Positions 55,326 through 63,514 of a stretch of DNA of 64,000 nucleotides are shown piece by piece. Each line of letters opens with the position of its first letter. Within the stretch, counting starts at the first letter, position 1. A program made the position numbers and the translations under genes. The stretch is from assembly GCA_963754125.1 (NCBI GenBank), contig CAVWEX010000010.1, positions 1-64,000 of the forward strand, written 5' to 3'. The notes beneath the pieces are model-generated. The model had not been told where the DNA came from. It saw nothing but the letters and a program-made list of their open reading frames with translations, and made no database searches. The DNA comes from RPQJ01 sp963754125. Lineage in GTDB: Bacteria > Pseudomonadota > Gammaproteobacteria > Steroidobacterales > Steroidobacteraceae.

Positions 55326-56552
55326 TCACTGGCCGCCGGCGAGCGCGACCTGCGTGCCGAGACCGCGGTCGCGCAGGTACTGCAGCGCCGCCTGCACCGC
55401 GGGATCGCCCGCCGGCTCGGCCGCAGCAACGGCTCCCGGGCGCAGCGCCTCGGCGAGCAGCACGTCGGGCTCGAGGCCGCGGTCGTGGATCGAGACCCCG
55501 GACGGCGTGAAGTATTCAGAGGTCGTGAGCTTGAGGGCCTGGCCATCGCGCAGGGGAATCACGGTCTGCACCGAGCCCTTGCCGAAAGTGCGCTCGCCCA
55601 TCAGCGTCGCCCGCCCGTGATCGCGCAGCGCCCCGGCGACGATCTCGGCGCCCGAGGCCGAACCGCGGTCGACCAGCACGACCAGCGGCGCGGCGCGCAG
55701 CAGGTCGCCGTCGGTGGCCTTCAGCTCGAAGCGCGCGCCGGCGGCCCGGCCCTCCGCGCGCACGATCAGGCCCGTCTCGAGGAAGTCGTCGGCGACGCCG
55801 ACCGCGGACTCCAGCACGCCGCCGGGGTTGCCGCGCAGGTCGAGCACCAGCCCCTGCAGCGGTCCGGCGGCCTGCAGCTCGGACAGCCGGAGGCGCAGGT
55901 CGCGCGCGGTGGCGTCGTTGAAGTGGGTGATCTGCACGTAGGCGTGGACGCCGCCCGGCAGCCGGGTCGCACGAACCGTGCGCACGTGCACCTCGGAGCG
56001 CTCGAGCGCGAACTGCAGGGGTTCGGGCTCGCCGTCGCGGCCGATCGCGAGCCGTACCGTCGAGCCGGCGTAGCCACGCATGCGCTCGATGGCTTCGTCG
56101 AGCGCGCCCGGCGCCACGGCCTCGCCGTCGATCGCGAGCAGCACGTCGCCGGCGCGGACCCCGGCCCGCTCCGCCGGCGAGCCCGCGAGCGGCGCCACGA
56201 CCACGACGCGCCCGGCTCGCTCGGCGACCTCGAGGCCCACACCGGAGTAATGCCCCGCCGTGATCACCCGCATCGCCTCGTACTCGGCCGCGTCGAGAAA
56301 CTCGGAGTGGGGGTCGAGGCTCGCGACGATGCCGTCCAGGGCGGCCCGGTCGAGTTGCCCGGGGGCGACGCCGACGACGTAGTCGCGGCGGACACGCTCG
56401 CTCACTTCCTCCAGCAGCGACGGCGCGGCAGCGACGGCCGGCCCGGGCGGCGGCGGCTCGCGCTCCGCGGAAACGCCGCGCACCAGCATCAAGCCTGCGC
56501 CGAGCAGGGCACCGGCGGCGGCAGCGGCCAGGGTGTGGAAAGCCTTCGACAC
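55326..56552 (-). CDS. ctpA: S41 family C-terminal processing peptidase
   Basis: 408 residues. N-terminal signal/anchor (HTLAAAAAGALLGAGLMLV), a PDZ domain (about 95-170, HYSGVGLEVAERAGRVVVVAPLAGSPAERAGVRAGD) and the catalytic core with LDLRGNPGGVL, Ser in DRGSASGAEIVAGAL and Lys in GERTFGKGSVQTVIPL (Ser-Lys dyad). It trims periplasmic proteins and often controls cell-wall hydrolases. In many proteobacteria ctpA directly follows envC; here an EAL gene sits between them. Confidence 0.94.
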   Translation of the reverse strand: MSKAFHTLAAAAAGALLGAGLMLVRGVSAEREPPPPGPAVAAAPSLLEEVSERVRRDYVVGVAPGQLDRAALDGIVASLDPHSEFLDAAEYEAMRVITAGHYSGVGLEVAERAGRVVVVAPLAGSPAERAGVRAGDVLLAIDGEAVAPGALDEAIERMRGYAGSTVRLAIGRDGEPEPLQFALERSEVHVRTVRATRLPGGVHAYVQITHFNDATARDLRLRLSELQAAGPLQGLVLDLRGNPGGVLESAVGVADDFLETGLIVRAEGRAAGARFELKATDGDLLRAAPLVVLVDRGSASGAEIVAGALRDHGRATLMGERTFGKGSVQTVIPLRDGQALKLTTSEYFTPSGVSIHDRGLEPDVLLAEALRPGAVAAAEPAGDPAVQAALQYLRDRGLGTQVALAGGQ

Positions 56553-56577
56553 GGGGGCCTCGACGGAGCGGACGGTC

Positions 56578-58824
56578 TCAGATAGTAGCGCCGCGCACGG
56601 CCTGGATCACCTGATCCAGCGGCGCCGGCCGGCCGATCGCGAAGCCCTGCCCGAACTCGACCCCTAGATTGCGGGTGATCGAGCGGATCTCCTCGCTCTC
56701 GACGCATTCGGCTACCGTCTTGAGACCCATCGCCTCGGCCAGGCGGACGATCGCGCTCAGCATCGCCTGCGAGCGCTCGTCGCCCACGACGTCGCGCACC
56801 AGGCTGCCATCGATCTTGAGGGAGGTGACCGGCAGCGCCTTCAGGTAGCCGAGCGAGCTCAACCCGCGACCGAAGTCGTCCAGCGCGACGTCGCAGCCGA
56901 GATCCCGGAGGCGGCGCATCAGCGTTTCAGCGCGCACGATGTTGGCGACGGCCGCGGTCTCGGTGAGCTCGAACGCCAGCAGCCCCGGCGGCAGGCCGCC
57001 GTCCCGCAGGGCCTCCTCGAGGAACGCGCAGAAATCCGGGTCGCCGAGCGACTGGCCGGAGATGTTCACGGCGAAGCAGGCGCGGCGGGCGGCGAGTTCG
57101 GTCACGTGGGTCGCGAGGATACTGATCACGCGGCGCACCACCCAGCGGTCGATGGCGGGCGCGAGCTGGTAGCGCTCGGCCGCGGAGAAGAACCGGTCGG
57201 GCGAGATGCTGTCGCCGGACTCGTCTGTCATCCGCAGCAGCAGCTCGAACTTCGGCCCCGGCGCCGTGCCGTTCAGCGGCACGATCGCCTGCGCCTCGAG
57301 GCGGAAGCGATCCTCGACCAGCGCGCTGCGCAGGGTGCCGACCAGCGTCACGTCCGTATAACGGCGCACGATGCTCTGGTCGGCGTCCTCGTAGATCTCG
57401 ACGCGGTCACGGCCGCGGTCCTTGGCCGCCTTGCAGGCAATCTCGGCCGCGGCCAGCGCGTGGGCGAACGGGTGCCTGCCCTCCGCGACCTGGGCCACGC
57501 CGAAGCTCGCCGAGACCTCGACGGCCTGGCCGCCATTGAAGTAGCCGAGTCGGGACAGTCCGTCGCGCAGGCCCTCCGCGAACGCCTGCGCCGCATCCGT
57601 CGAGGTCGCGGCGAGGAACACCGCGTAACGGTCTCCCGAGATTCGCGCTGCGATCATGCGCGGCGCGAGGCTGCGGCGGATCACCTCGGCGACCCGCACG
57701 ATGACCTCGTCGCCGACATGCATGCCGAGGTTCTCGTTCAGCACGTGCAGGCGGTCGATGTCGACGTAGATGATGCAGTGGCTGTCGCCCTGCGACTGCT
57801 CGAGCAGCGGCTGCGCGCGCTTCTCGAACGCGGGGCGCGTCAGCAGCCCGGTCGTCGGGTCGTAGGCGTTCAACAGGATGTGGGCCACGCGTCGGGCGAG
57901 CAGCTCGACGATGCGGATCTGGCGCAGGTCGAAGTCCGGCGCCGACCGCGGCTTGAACAGCGCGAACAGCCCGAGGACGCGCTGCGCCCCGTGCATCACG
58001 GGGCAGGAAAGCAGCTTGTAGGGGACTGGGCCGAGCACCGCAGCCTCGGCCGGGCGGTTCGCGGCCAGGGTCTTTCGGTGCAGCTGAGTCCATGCGAGCA
58101 GCGGGCGGTGCGTGCGCGTGAGCACTTCGGCGCCCTCGCGCGTCGGAGTGCCCTGGCCGGTGCGGCAGACGGCAATGTTCTTTTCGGGGATCAGCAGCGC
58201 CCCGACGGCGCAACCCAGGTGGTCCACGCAGCCCTGCACGAGCTGTGCGAGATCGTCCGCGGAGTCACCCTGGGCAGGCGAGTCGGGCGTCGCACCGAGC
58301 AGCAGCTCGAGGTCGCGGTCGCGCAGGCTCAGGCTGCGCTGCAGGTCGCCGATGCTGTACTGCGCGACGAGCTCGCGCCGCAGGCACTCGAGCACGGGCC
58401 GCAGCAGGCTCTGCACGAGTTCGAACGGTCGCGGGGCGCCGGGACGTCCGGTCTCGCGGATCACCGCGCCGACCGCACCCAGCAGCTGCTGGTCGGCATC
58501 GCGCAGCAGGAACACGTAGGCGCAGTGGTCGCGGTCGACGAGTTCGGCGAAGCCTTCCTCGTGGCTCCCGGGCCGCAGCTCCTCGGTCAGCGAGTGCTGG
58601 AGCAGGCGGTGCAGCTCGGGGGAGTCGAGGCCTTCGTTCAGCCAGATCGGCAGGCCCATGCGATCGTAGATCGCGATGGACAGCGCCCTCGGCATCAGCA
58701 TCTTGACGATCTGGCCGTAGGGGTCGAATGAGGTCGCGGCGACGGGTACCGGGTCGCCGTCAATGGCCTCTGCGAGTTGCATCCGTGGAACCTTGCGCCG
58801 GTCCGGCCGTGGCTGCGTAGGCAT
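56578..58824 (-). CDS. GAF-GGDEF-EAL protein, diguanylate cyclase site degenerate
   Basis: 748 residues. An unassigned N-terminal region, a GAF-like region (about 205-330, LVQGCVDHLGCAVGALLIPE), a GGDEF-like domain (about 345-490) and a C-terminal EAL domain. The GGDEF signature reads SGDRY, so cyclase activity is unlikely. The EAL triad reads ELL (KFELLLRM), but NISGQSL, ELTETA, LDDFGRGLSSLGYL and KIDGSLV are kept, so phosphodiesterase activity is possible. ATG 58824 is preferred over TTG 58887 because AGGGAA lies six bases upstream. Confidence 0.9.
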   Translation of the reverse strand: MPTQPRPDRRKVPRMQLAEAIDGDPVPVAATSFDPYGQIVKMLMPRALSIAIYDRMGLPIWLNEGLDSPELHRLLQHSLTEELRPGSHEEGFAELVDRDHCAYVFLLRDADQQLLGAVGAVIRETGRPGAPRPFELVQSLLRPVLECLRRELVAQYSIGDLQRSLSLRDRDLELLLGATPDSPAQGDSADDLAQLVQGCVDHLGCAVGALLIPEKNIAVCRTGQGTPTREGAEVLTRTHRPLLAWTQLHRKTLAANRPAEAAVLGPVPYKLLSCPVMHGAQRVLGLFALFKPRSAPDFDLRQIRIVELLARRVAHILLNAYDPTTGLLTRPAFEKRAQPLLEQSQGDSHCIIYVDIDRLHVLNENLGMHVGDEVIVRVAEVIRRSLAPRMIAARISGDRYAVFLAATSTDAAQAFAEGLRDGLSRLGYFNGGQAVEVSASFGVAQVAEGRHPFAHALAAAEIACKAAKDRGRDRVEIYEDADQSIVRRYTDVTLVGTLRSALVEDRFRLEAQAIVPLNGTAPGPKFELLLRMTDESGDSISPDRFFSAAERYQLAPAIDRWVVRRVISILATHVTELAARRACFAVNISGQSLGDPDFCAFLEEALRDGGLPPGLLAFELTETAAVANIVRAETLMRRLRDLGCDVALDDFGRGLSSLGYLKALPVTSLKIDGSLVRDVVGDERSQAMLSAIVRLAEAMGLKTVAECVESEEIRSITRNLGVEFGQGFAIGRPAPLDQVIQAVRGATI

Positions 58825-58936
58825 GAATCTTCCCTGATCCTGCACGCGCCAATCCTCGACGCGCGCCACAGTCTGTGGCGTTTGCAAGGCCCGCTGCCAG
58901 CGACCGAAGCGCCGGGATTGAACATAAACTCACCGC

Positions 58937-60187
58937 TCAGCGGCGCTGCAGCCAGATCTCCGGGTTGACGGGCTGCCGCCCGCGCCGCACCTCGAAGTAC
59001 AGCGCGGCCTGGTCGCTGCCCCCGGAGTCGCCCACGGAGCCGATGACGTCGCCGGCCGCCACGGCCTCGCCGACCTTGCGGAACAGCTGGTCGTTGTGGC
59101 CGTACAGGCTCAGGTAGCCGCCGCCGTGGTCGAGCACGATCATCAGGCCCATGCCCGGCAGCCAGTCGGCATACGCGACGCGGCCCTCGAACGGTGCACG
59201 CACGCGGGCCCCGCGTTCCGTGCCGATCAGCATGCCCTGCCAGCGCAGCGATCCACCGGCGCGCGGCTGGCCGAACCGCGCCAGCACCTTGCCCTGCGGT
59301 ACTGGCCACGGCAGCTTGCCGCGCAGCGGCTCGAACGGTGCCTTCTTCGCGACCGGCGGGTTGTCGAGGGCCTTGCGCAGCTCGGTAACAAGCTTCTCGA
59401 GACCGCGGGCCTGCGACTCCAGGCGCTTGAGCTCGCCACCCTGGGACTTGATCTGGGCGTCGATCGCCCCGACGGCCCGGGTGCGTTTCTCCTGCGCCCC
59501 GCGCAGCGCCGCAAGTTCCTGCTCCTGCCGCGCCTCGAGCGCCATGAGGCGCCGGCCCTCGGCCGCGATCCGCTCGCGGACCAGCGCCAGGTGCTCGAGC
59601 TGGTCGCGGATGCTTTCGATCCGCTCCGCCCGCGCCCGGCCGAAATACCCGTAGTAGGCGAGCATGCGGCCGACCGAGGCCGGGTCCTGCTGGTTGAGCA
59701 GCAGCTTGAGCTGCTCCTCGCGTCCGTTGACGTATGCGGCGCGCAGTTCGCCCGCGAGCGCGCCCCGCTCGGACCCGAGCTCGCCCTCGCGACGCACCTG
59801 CTCGCGCTCGAGATCCTCGAGCCGCGCTTCGCTCGCGACGCGCTGGGCGCGGGCCTCCTCGAGCTGGCGCCGCGCCTCCTGCACCCCGAGCTCGGCATCC
59901 CGCAGCTGGGCGCTCAGCTTGTCGCGTTTCTGGAGGTCGGCGTTGACCGACTTGCGCACGCGCTCGATGCGGGCGTTGACGCGCTTGAGCTCGGCTTCCT
60001 TCTGCTTCTGGGTCGGTGCGGCGCGGCGGTCGGTCTGCGCGCCGGCCTTCGGTATTCCGCCGACGGTGGCGAGCACCACGAACAGCGCCAGCGCGAGCCG
60101 TGCGCCTCGGCGCGCGATCGGCTTCCCGGCAGCAGGACGTGGGGAGTGGGTCAACTCGGCCTCGATGGAGCCTGGGGTAGAGGGCAA
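58937..60187 (-). CDS. envC: Murein hydrolase activator EnvC
   Basis: 416 residues. Signal peptide (ARLALALFVVLATVGGIPKAGA), long coiled coil (about 55-270, rich in E/R/L/A heptads), then a C-terminal LytM domain. The LytM metal residues are absent (RWQGMLIG where active enzymes have HxxxD; LYFEVRR where they have HxH), exactly as in E. coli EnvC. It therefore activates amidases during septation instead of cutting wall itself. It diverges from the yibN-grxC-secB-gpsA block. Confidence 0.93.
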   Translation of the reverse strand: MPSTPGSIEAELTHSPRPAAGKPIARRGARLALALFVVLATVGGIPKAGAQTDRRAAPTQKQKEAELKRVNARIERVRKSVNADLQKRDKLSAQLRDAELGVQEARRQLEEARAQRVASEARLEDLEREQVRREGELGSERGALAGELRAAYVNGREEQLKLLLNQQDPASVGRMLAYYGYFGRARAERIESIRDQLEHLALVRERIAAEGRRLMALEARQEQELAALRGAQEKRTRAVGAIDAQIKSQGGELKRLESQARGLEKLVTELRKALDNPPVAKKAPFEPLRGKLPWPVPQGKVLARFGQPRAGGSLRWQGMLIGTERGARVRAPFEGRVAYADWLPGMGLMIVLDHGGGYLSLYGHNDQLFRKVGEAVAAGDVIGSVGDSGGSDQAALYFEVRRGRQPVNPEIWLQRR

Positions 60188-60215
60188 ACCCGTGAGTTTA
60201 GCGCGTCCGCCGGAC

Positions 60216-60224
60216 TGCTATACT
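60216..60224 (+). promoter_or_regulatory. Extended -10 for the yibN-grxC-secB-gpsA block
   Basis: TGC-TATACT (60216-60224), 43 bases before ATG 60268. The -35 region is weak (GTTTAG), as is common for extended -10 promoters. Confidence 0.55.
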
Positions 60225-60267
60225 GCACGGCCTTTTTTGCAGCGTGAGCGCACGGCCCAAACCTTTC

Positions 60268-60705
60268 ATGGAACGTCTCCTCGAATACGTCGCCAACCAT
60301 CCCCTCCTCGCGGGAGGCACGCTGGCGCTGGTCCTGGCGGCGCTCGCCTACGAGGCGAGCCGCGCCCGCAGCGGCGGCGAGTCGGTGGGCCCGATGGATG
60401 CGGTTCGACTGATGAACCAGGGCGCCCTGCTGCTCGATGTCCGCAGCCAGGCCGAATACGATTCGGGCCACATCCGCGACGCCCGGCACCTGCCCCAGGA
60501 GCAGCTCGCCAGCAGCGGCGAGGCACTCAAGAAGTACAAGGAAAAGGTCGTCGTCGCCTGCTGCGAGAGCGGCATGCGTTCCGGCGCCGCGGCCCGCGTG
60601 CTGCGCACACAGGGCTTCACCAAGGTCGTGAACCTGCGCGGCGGCCTGCAGGCCTGGCGCACCGAGAACCTGCCGCTTGTGAAGGGCAGCGACAAGGGCA
60701 AGTGA
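60268..60705 (+). CDS. yibN: Rhodanese-like membrane-anchored protein (YibN-like)
   Basis: 145 residues from ATG 60268; a GTG at 60244 would add eight residues. MERLLEYVANHPLLAGGTLALVLAAL is the N-terminal anchor of the YibN type. The rhodanese domain has LLLDVRSQAEYDSGHIRDARHLP and the active-loop Cys in VVACCESGMRSGAAARVL. It may transfer sulfane sulfur, substrate unknown. Followed by grxC 11 bases later, as in E. coli. Confidence 0.88.
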   Translation: MERLLEYVANHPLLAGGTLALVLAALAYEASRARSGGESVGPMDAVRLMNQGALLLDVRSQAEYDSGHIRDARHLPQEQLASSGEALKKYKEKVVVACCESGMRSGAAARVLRTQGFTKVVNLRGGLQAWRTENLPLVKGSDKGK

Positions 60706-60716
60706 GGCGCGGCCCC

Positions 60717-60989
60717 GTGACCCAGCAGACGCCCGACATCGTCATGTACTCCACCGGCTGGTGCCCCTACTGCGTCCGGGCGCGGGCGCTGCTTGCGCGC
60801 AAGGGGCTCACCTTCCGCGAGATCAAGGTGGACGAGAACCCGGCCGAGCGCGAGGCCATGCTTGCGCGCAGCGGCGGCCGTCGCACCGTACCGCAGATCT
60901 TCATCGGCGAGCGCCACGTGGGCGGCTTCGACGATCTCTACGCCATCGACAAGTCGGGCGAACTCGACACGCTTACCGACCGCGCCTGA
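60717..60989 (+). CDS. grxC: Glutaredoxin 3
   Basis: 90 residues from GTG 60717 (an in-frame GTG at 60702 is an alternative). STGWCPYCVRARALL carries the CPYC dithiol site; RTVPQIFIGERHVGGFDDLYAID holds the cis-Pro TVP and the glutathione-binding GGFDD. It reduces disulfides and glutathione adducts in the cytosol. Conserved neighbour of secB. Confidence 0.94.
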   Translation: MTQQTPDIVMYSTGWCPYCVRARALLARKGLTFREIKVDENPAEREAMLARSGGRRTVPQIFIGERHVGGFDDLYAIDKSGELDTLTDRA

Positions 60990-61042
60990 CCGCCGCCTGC
61001 GCGGCGCGATCCCCAACCCCCCTTTCCGAGGACGAGAACACC

Positions 61043-61537
61043 ATGACCGAGCAGACCCCCCCGACCGCCCCGGCGGCGGATCCGAACGCGCCCATCGTCA
61101 CGCCCCAGGCGATCTACATCAAGGATTGCTCGTTCGAGGCGCCGAGCGGTCCGTTCGTCACCGGCGTGCAGGGCACCAACCCGTCCGTGAACCTCAACAT
61201 CGCCACGAAGGCGAGCGCGCTCTCCCAGGACATGCACGAGGTCGTGCTGCAGGTGAACCTCGAGGCGAAGGCGGGCGACAAGGTCGTGTGGCTGCTCGAG
61301 CTGCAGCAGGCCGGCGCGTTCCTGATCCGCAACCTGTCCGCCAACGATGTCGGGCAGGTGCTCACCATCATGGCGCCGAATTACCTGCTCTCCTTCGCAC
61401 GTGCGACGGTCTCGGAACTCGTGACCAAGGGCGGCTTCCCGCCGTTCCTCCTGCCGCTCGTGACCTTCGAGGCGCTCCACGCCCACGCCCAGCAGCAGGC
61501 GGCGGCGCAGGCGGCCGGCGGCAATAGCGTCAACTGA
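61043..61537 (+). CDS. secB: Protein-export chaperone SecB
   Basis: 164 residues. IYIKDCSFEAPSGP, HEVVLQVNLEAK, VWLLELQQAGAFLIRN and the C-terminal PPFLLPLVTFEALHAHAQQQAA are family hallmarks. It holds preproteins unfolded and hands them to SecA. ATG 61043 has GAGGA about 10 bases upstream. The expected gammaproteobacterial order grxC-secB-gpsA is kept. Confidence 0.95.
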   Translation: MTEQTPPTAPAADPNAPIVTPQAIYIKDCSFEAPSGPFVTGVQGTNPSVNLNIATKASALSQDMHEVVLQVNLEAKAGDKVVWLLELQQAGAFLIRNLSANDVGQVLTIMAPNYLLSFARATVSELVTKGGFPPFLLPLVTFEALHAHAQQQAAAQAAGGNSVN

Positions 61538-61550
61538 CGCGACCACAGCC

Positions 61551-62576
61551 GTGACGGCCCCCATCGACACCGGGTCCAAGCCGTCCGTCGCCGTGCTCGG
61601 CTCCGGGTCCTGGGGCACCGCGCTCGCCGTGCACCTCGCGCGCAGCGGTCACCGCGTGATCCTCTGGGGGATCGAGACCGACGAGCTCGCGGCCATGGCC
61701 CGCGACCGGGTGAACGAGCGCTATCTGCCGGGAACCAAGCTGCCGGACGGCCTCGAGATCGAGCACGATTTCGCGCGCGCCGTCGCCGAGGTCGACCAGT
61801 TGCTGGTGGTGGTGCCGAGCCACGCGTTCCGCGAGGTGCTCGAGCGGGCGAAGCCACTGCTGCGGCCGGGCCAGCGCATTGCCTGGGCCACCAAGGGATT
61901 CGAACTCGCGACCGGCAAGCTGCCCCACGAGGTGGCGACCGAGGTACTCGGCCCCGACGTGCCGACGGCGGTGCTCTCGGGTCCGACCTTCGCGAAGGAA
62001 GTCGGCGCCGGCCTGCCGAGCGCCATGACCGTGGCCTCGCGCGACGAGGACTACGCGATGAGCCTGGCCCGCAGCTTCTCGGGCGAGAATTTCCGCGTGT
62101 ACGCCTCGGGTGACATGATCGGCGTCGAGGTCGGTGGTGCGACCAAGAATGTGCTCGCCATCGGCGCGGGCATCTCGGACGGCCTCGGCTTCGGCGCGAA
62201 CACGCGCGTCGCGCTCATCACGCGCGGGCTCGTGGAACTGACGCGGCTCGGCGTCGCGCTCGGCGCGGACAAGGAAACGTTCATGGGGCTCGCAGGCCTC
62301 GGGGACCTCGTGCTCACCTGCACCGACAACCAGTCCCGCAATCGCCGCTTCGGCCTCGCGCTGGCCTCGGGCAAGACGCCGGAGCAGGCTCAGGCCGAGA
62401 TCGGGCAGGTCGTCGAGGGCGTGCTCGCCGCCCGCGCCGTCCACGAGGTGGCGCTACGCGTCGGCGTCGAGATGCCGATTACCGAGCAGATCTACCGGGT
62501 GCTCTACGAGGGCGCGCCGGCGAAGGACGCCGTCTATGCGCTCATGGGCCGGACGGTGAAGTCCGAGACGGCCTAG
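61551..62576 (+). CDS. gpsA: Glycerol-3-phosphate dehydrogenase (NAD(P)+)
   Basis: 341 residues. Rossmann motif VAVLGSGSWGTALAVHL (about 13-29), then VVVPSHAFREVL, SGPTFAKEV, the catalytic Lys in GGATKNVLAIGAG, and GLGDLVLTCTDNQSRNRRFG. It makes sn-glycerol 3-phosphate for phospholipids from dihydroxyacetone phosphate. GTG start. Its TAG stop shares the CTAG at 62573-62576 with the convergent trmL stop. Confidence 0.95.
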   Translation: MTAPIDTGSKPSVAVLGSGSWGTALAVHLARSGHRVILWGIETDELAAMARDRVNERYLPGTKLPDGLEIEHDFARAVAEVDQLLVVVPSHAFREVLERAKPLLRPGQRIAWATKGFELATGKLPHEVATEVLGPDVPTAVLSGPTFAKEVGAGLPSAMTVASRDEDYAMSLARSFSGENFRVYASGDMIGVEVGGATKNVLAIGAGISDGLGFGANTRVALITRGLVELTRLGVALGADKETFMGLAGLGDLVLTCTDNQSRNRRFGLALASGKTPEQAQAEIGQVVEGVLAARAVHEVALRVGVEMPITEQIYRVLYEGAPAKDAVYALMGRTVKSETA

Positions 62577-63031
62577 GCGAAGCCGGCCTGCCGCCAGGCC
62601 TCGTACACCACGACCGACACCGCGTTCGACAGGTTCAGGCTGCGCGACGCAGCCCGCATCGGAATCCGCAAGCGGCGCTCGGCGGGACACTCCGCCAGTA
62701 GCTCGTCGGGCAGACCGCGCGTCTCCGGGCCGAACACCAGCGCATCGCCGTCCGCGTATTCGATCGTGTCGTAGCGGACGGTTCCGCGGGTCGTGAATGC
62801 GAACCAGCGCGGCCCGCCCAGGCTCGCGAGGCAGTCGGCCAGGCTCGCGTGCTCGCGCAGGTCGGCGAGCTCGCGGTAGTCGAGGCCCGACCGCCGCACT
62901 GACCGGGCGTCCAGGCTGAAGCCAAATGGCCGCACCAGATGCAGCCGCGCGCCCGTGTTCGCGCAGAGACGAATGATGTTGCCGGTGTTGGGTGGAATCT
63001 CCGGCTGGACCAGGACGACGTTCACTGGCAT
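62573..63031 (-). CDS. trmL: tRNA (cytidine(34)-2'-O)-methyltransferase TrmL
   Basis: 152 residues, SPOUT-fold (trefoil knot) enzyme. VLVQPEIPPNTGNIIRLCANTG (motif 1), LVFGPETRGLP (motif 2) and RIPMRAASRSLNLSNAVSVVVYEAWRQ (motif 3, SAM knot) are all present. It methylates the wobble base of tRNA-Leu isoacceptors. ATG 63031 is chosen because PVNVVLVQPEIPPNTG is the usual N-terminus; the frame is open further up. Confidence 0.94.
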   Translation of the reverse strand: MPVNVVLVQPEIPPNTGNIIRLCANTGARLHLVRPFGFSLDARSVRRSGLDYRELADLREHASLADCLASLGGPRWFAFTTRGTVRYDTIEYADGDALVFGPETRGLPDELLAECPAERRLRIPMRAASRSLNLSNAVSVVVYEAWRQAGFA

Positions 63032-63036
63032 AGAAT
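63031..63036 (+). promoter_or_regulatory. Possible -10 for the CBS-domain gene
   Basis: TAGAAT at 63031-63036, overlapping the divergent trmL start codon and 43 bases before ATG 63080. No good -35 hexamer at the expected distance. Confidence 0.4.
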
Positions 63037-63079
63037 CGGGTCGCTTTGCGCGTTTCGCTTCGTACTGGGGGATCCGGCC

Positions 63080-63511
63080 ATGTTGCTCGTCAAGCACCTG
63101 CTCGCCCGCAAGGGCGCCGACATCTGGTCGATCGACGCCGCAGAACCGGTGCTCGCGGCGATCCGGATGATGGCGGAGCGCCGCGTGGGCGCGCTACCGG
63201 TCGTGAGCGACGGCCGGCTCGCCGGAATCGTTTCCGAGCGCGACTATGCCCGCAAGGTGATCCTGCTCGGCCGCGCCTCGGCCGATACGCCCGTGTCGCA
63301 GATCATGAGTGCCCCGGTGGTCACCGTCGGCCTCGATGAGCGCGTGCACCGCTGCATGCAGATCATGACCGACAAGCGCATCCGTCACCTGCCGGTGCTC
63401 GACGCCGACGGCGCGATGGTGGGCGTCATCTCGATCGGCGACCTGGTGAGCGCGGTGATCGCGGAACAGCAGGAAACGATCGAGCAGCTCGAGAAGTTCA
63501 TCGCCGGCTGA
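63080..63511 (+). CDS. CBS domain-pair protein
   Basis: 143 residues made almost entirely of two CBS motifs: AIRMMAERRVGALPVVSDGRLAGIVSERDYARKVIL and MQIMTDKRIRHLPVLDADGAMVGVISIGDLVSAVI. Such stand-alone pairs bind adenosine nucleotides and act as energy sensors for unknown partners. SERDYARKV is common to this short family. It is flanked by divergent trmL and convergent ABC exporter genes. Confidence 0.9.
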   Translation: MLLVKHLLARKGADIWSIDAAEPVLAAIRMMAERRVGALPVVSDGRLAGIVSERDYARKVILLGRASADTPVSQIMSAPVVTVGLDERVHRCMQIMTDKRIRHLPVLDADGAMVGVISIGDLVSAVIAEQQETIEQLEKFIAG

Positions 63512-63514
63512 GCG

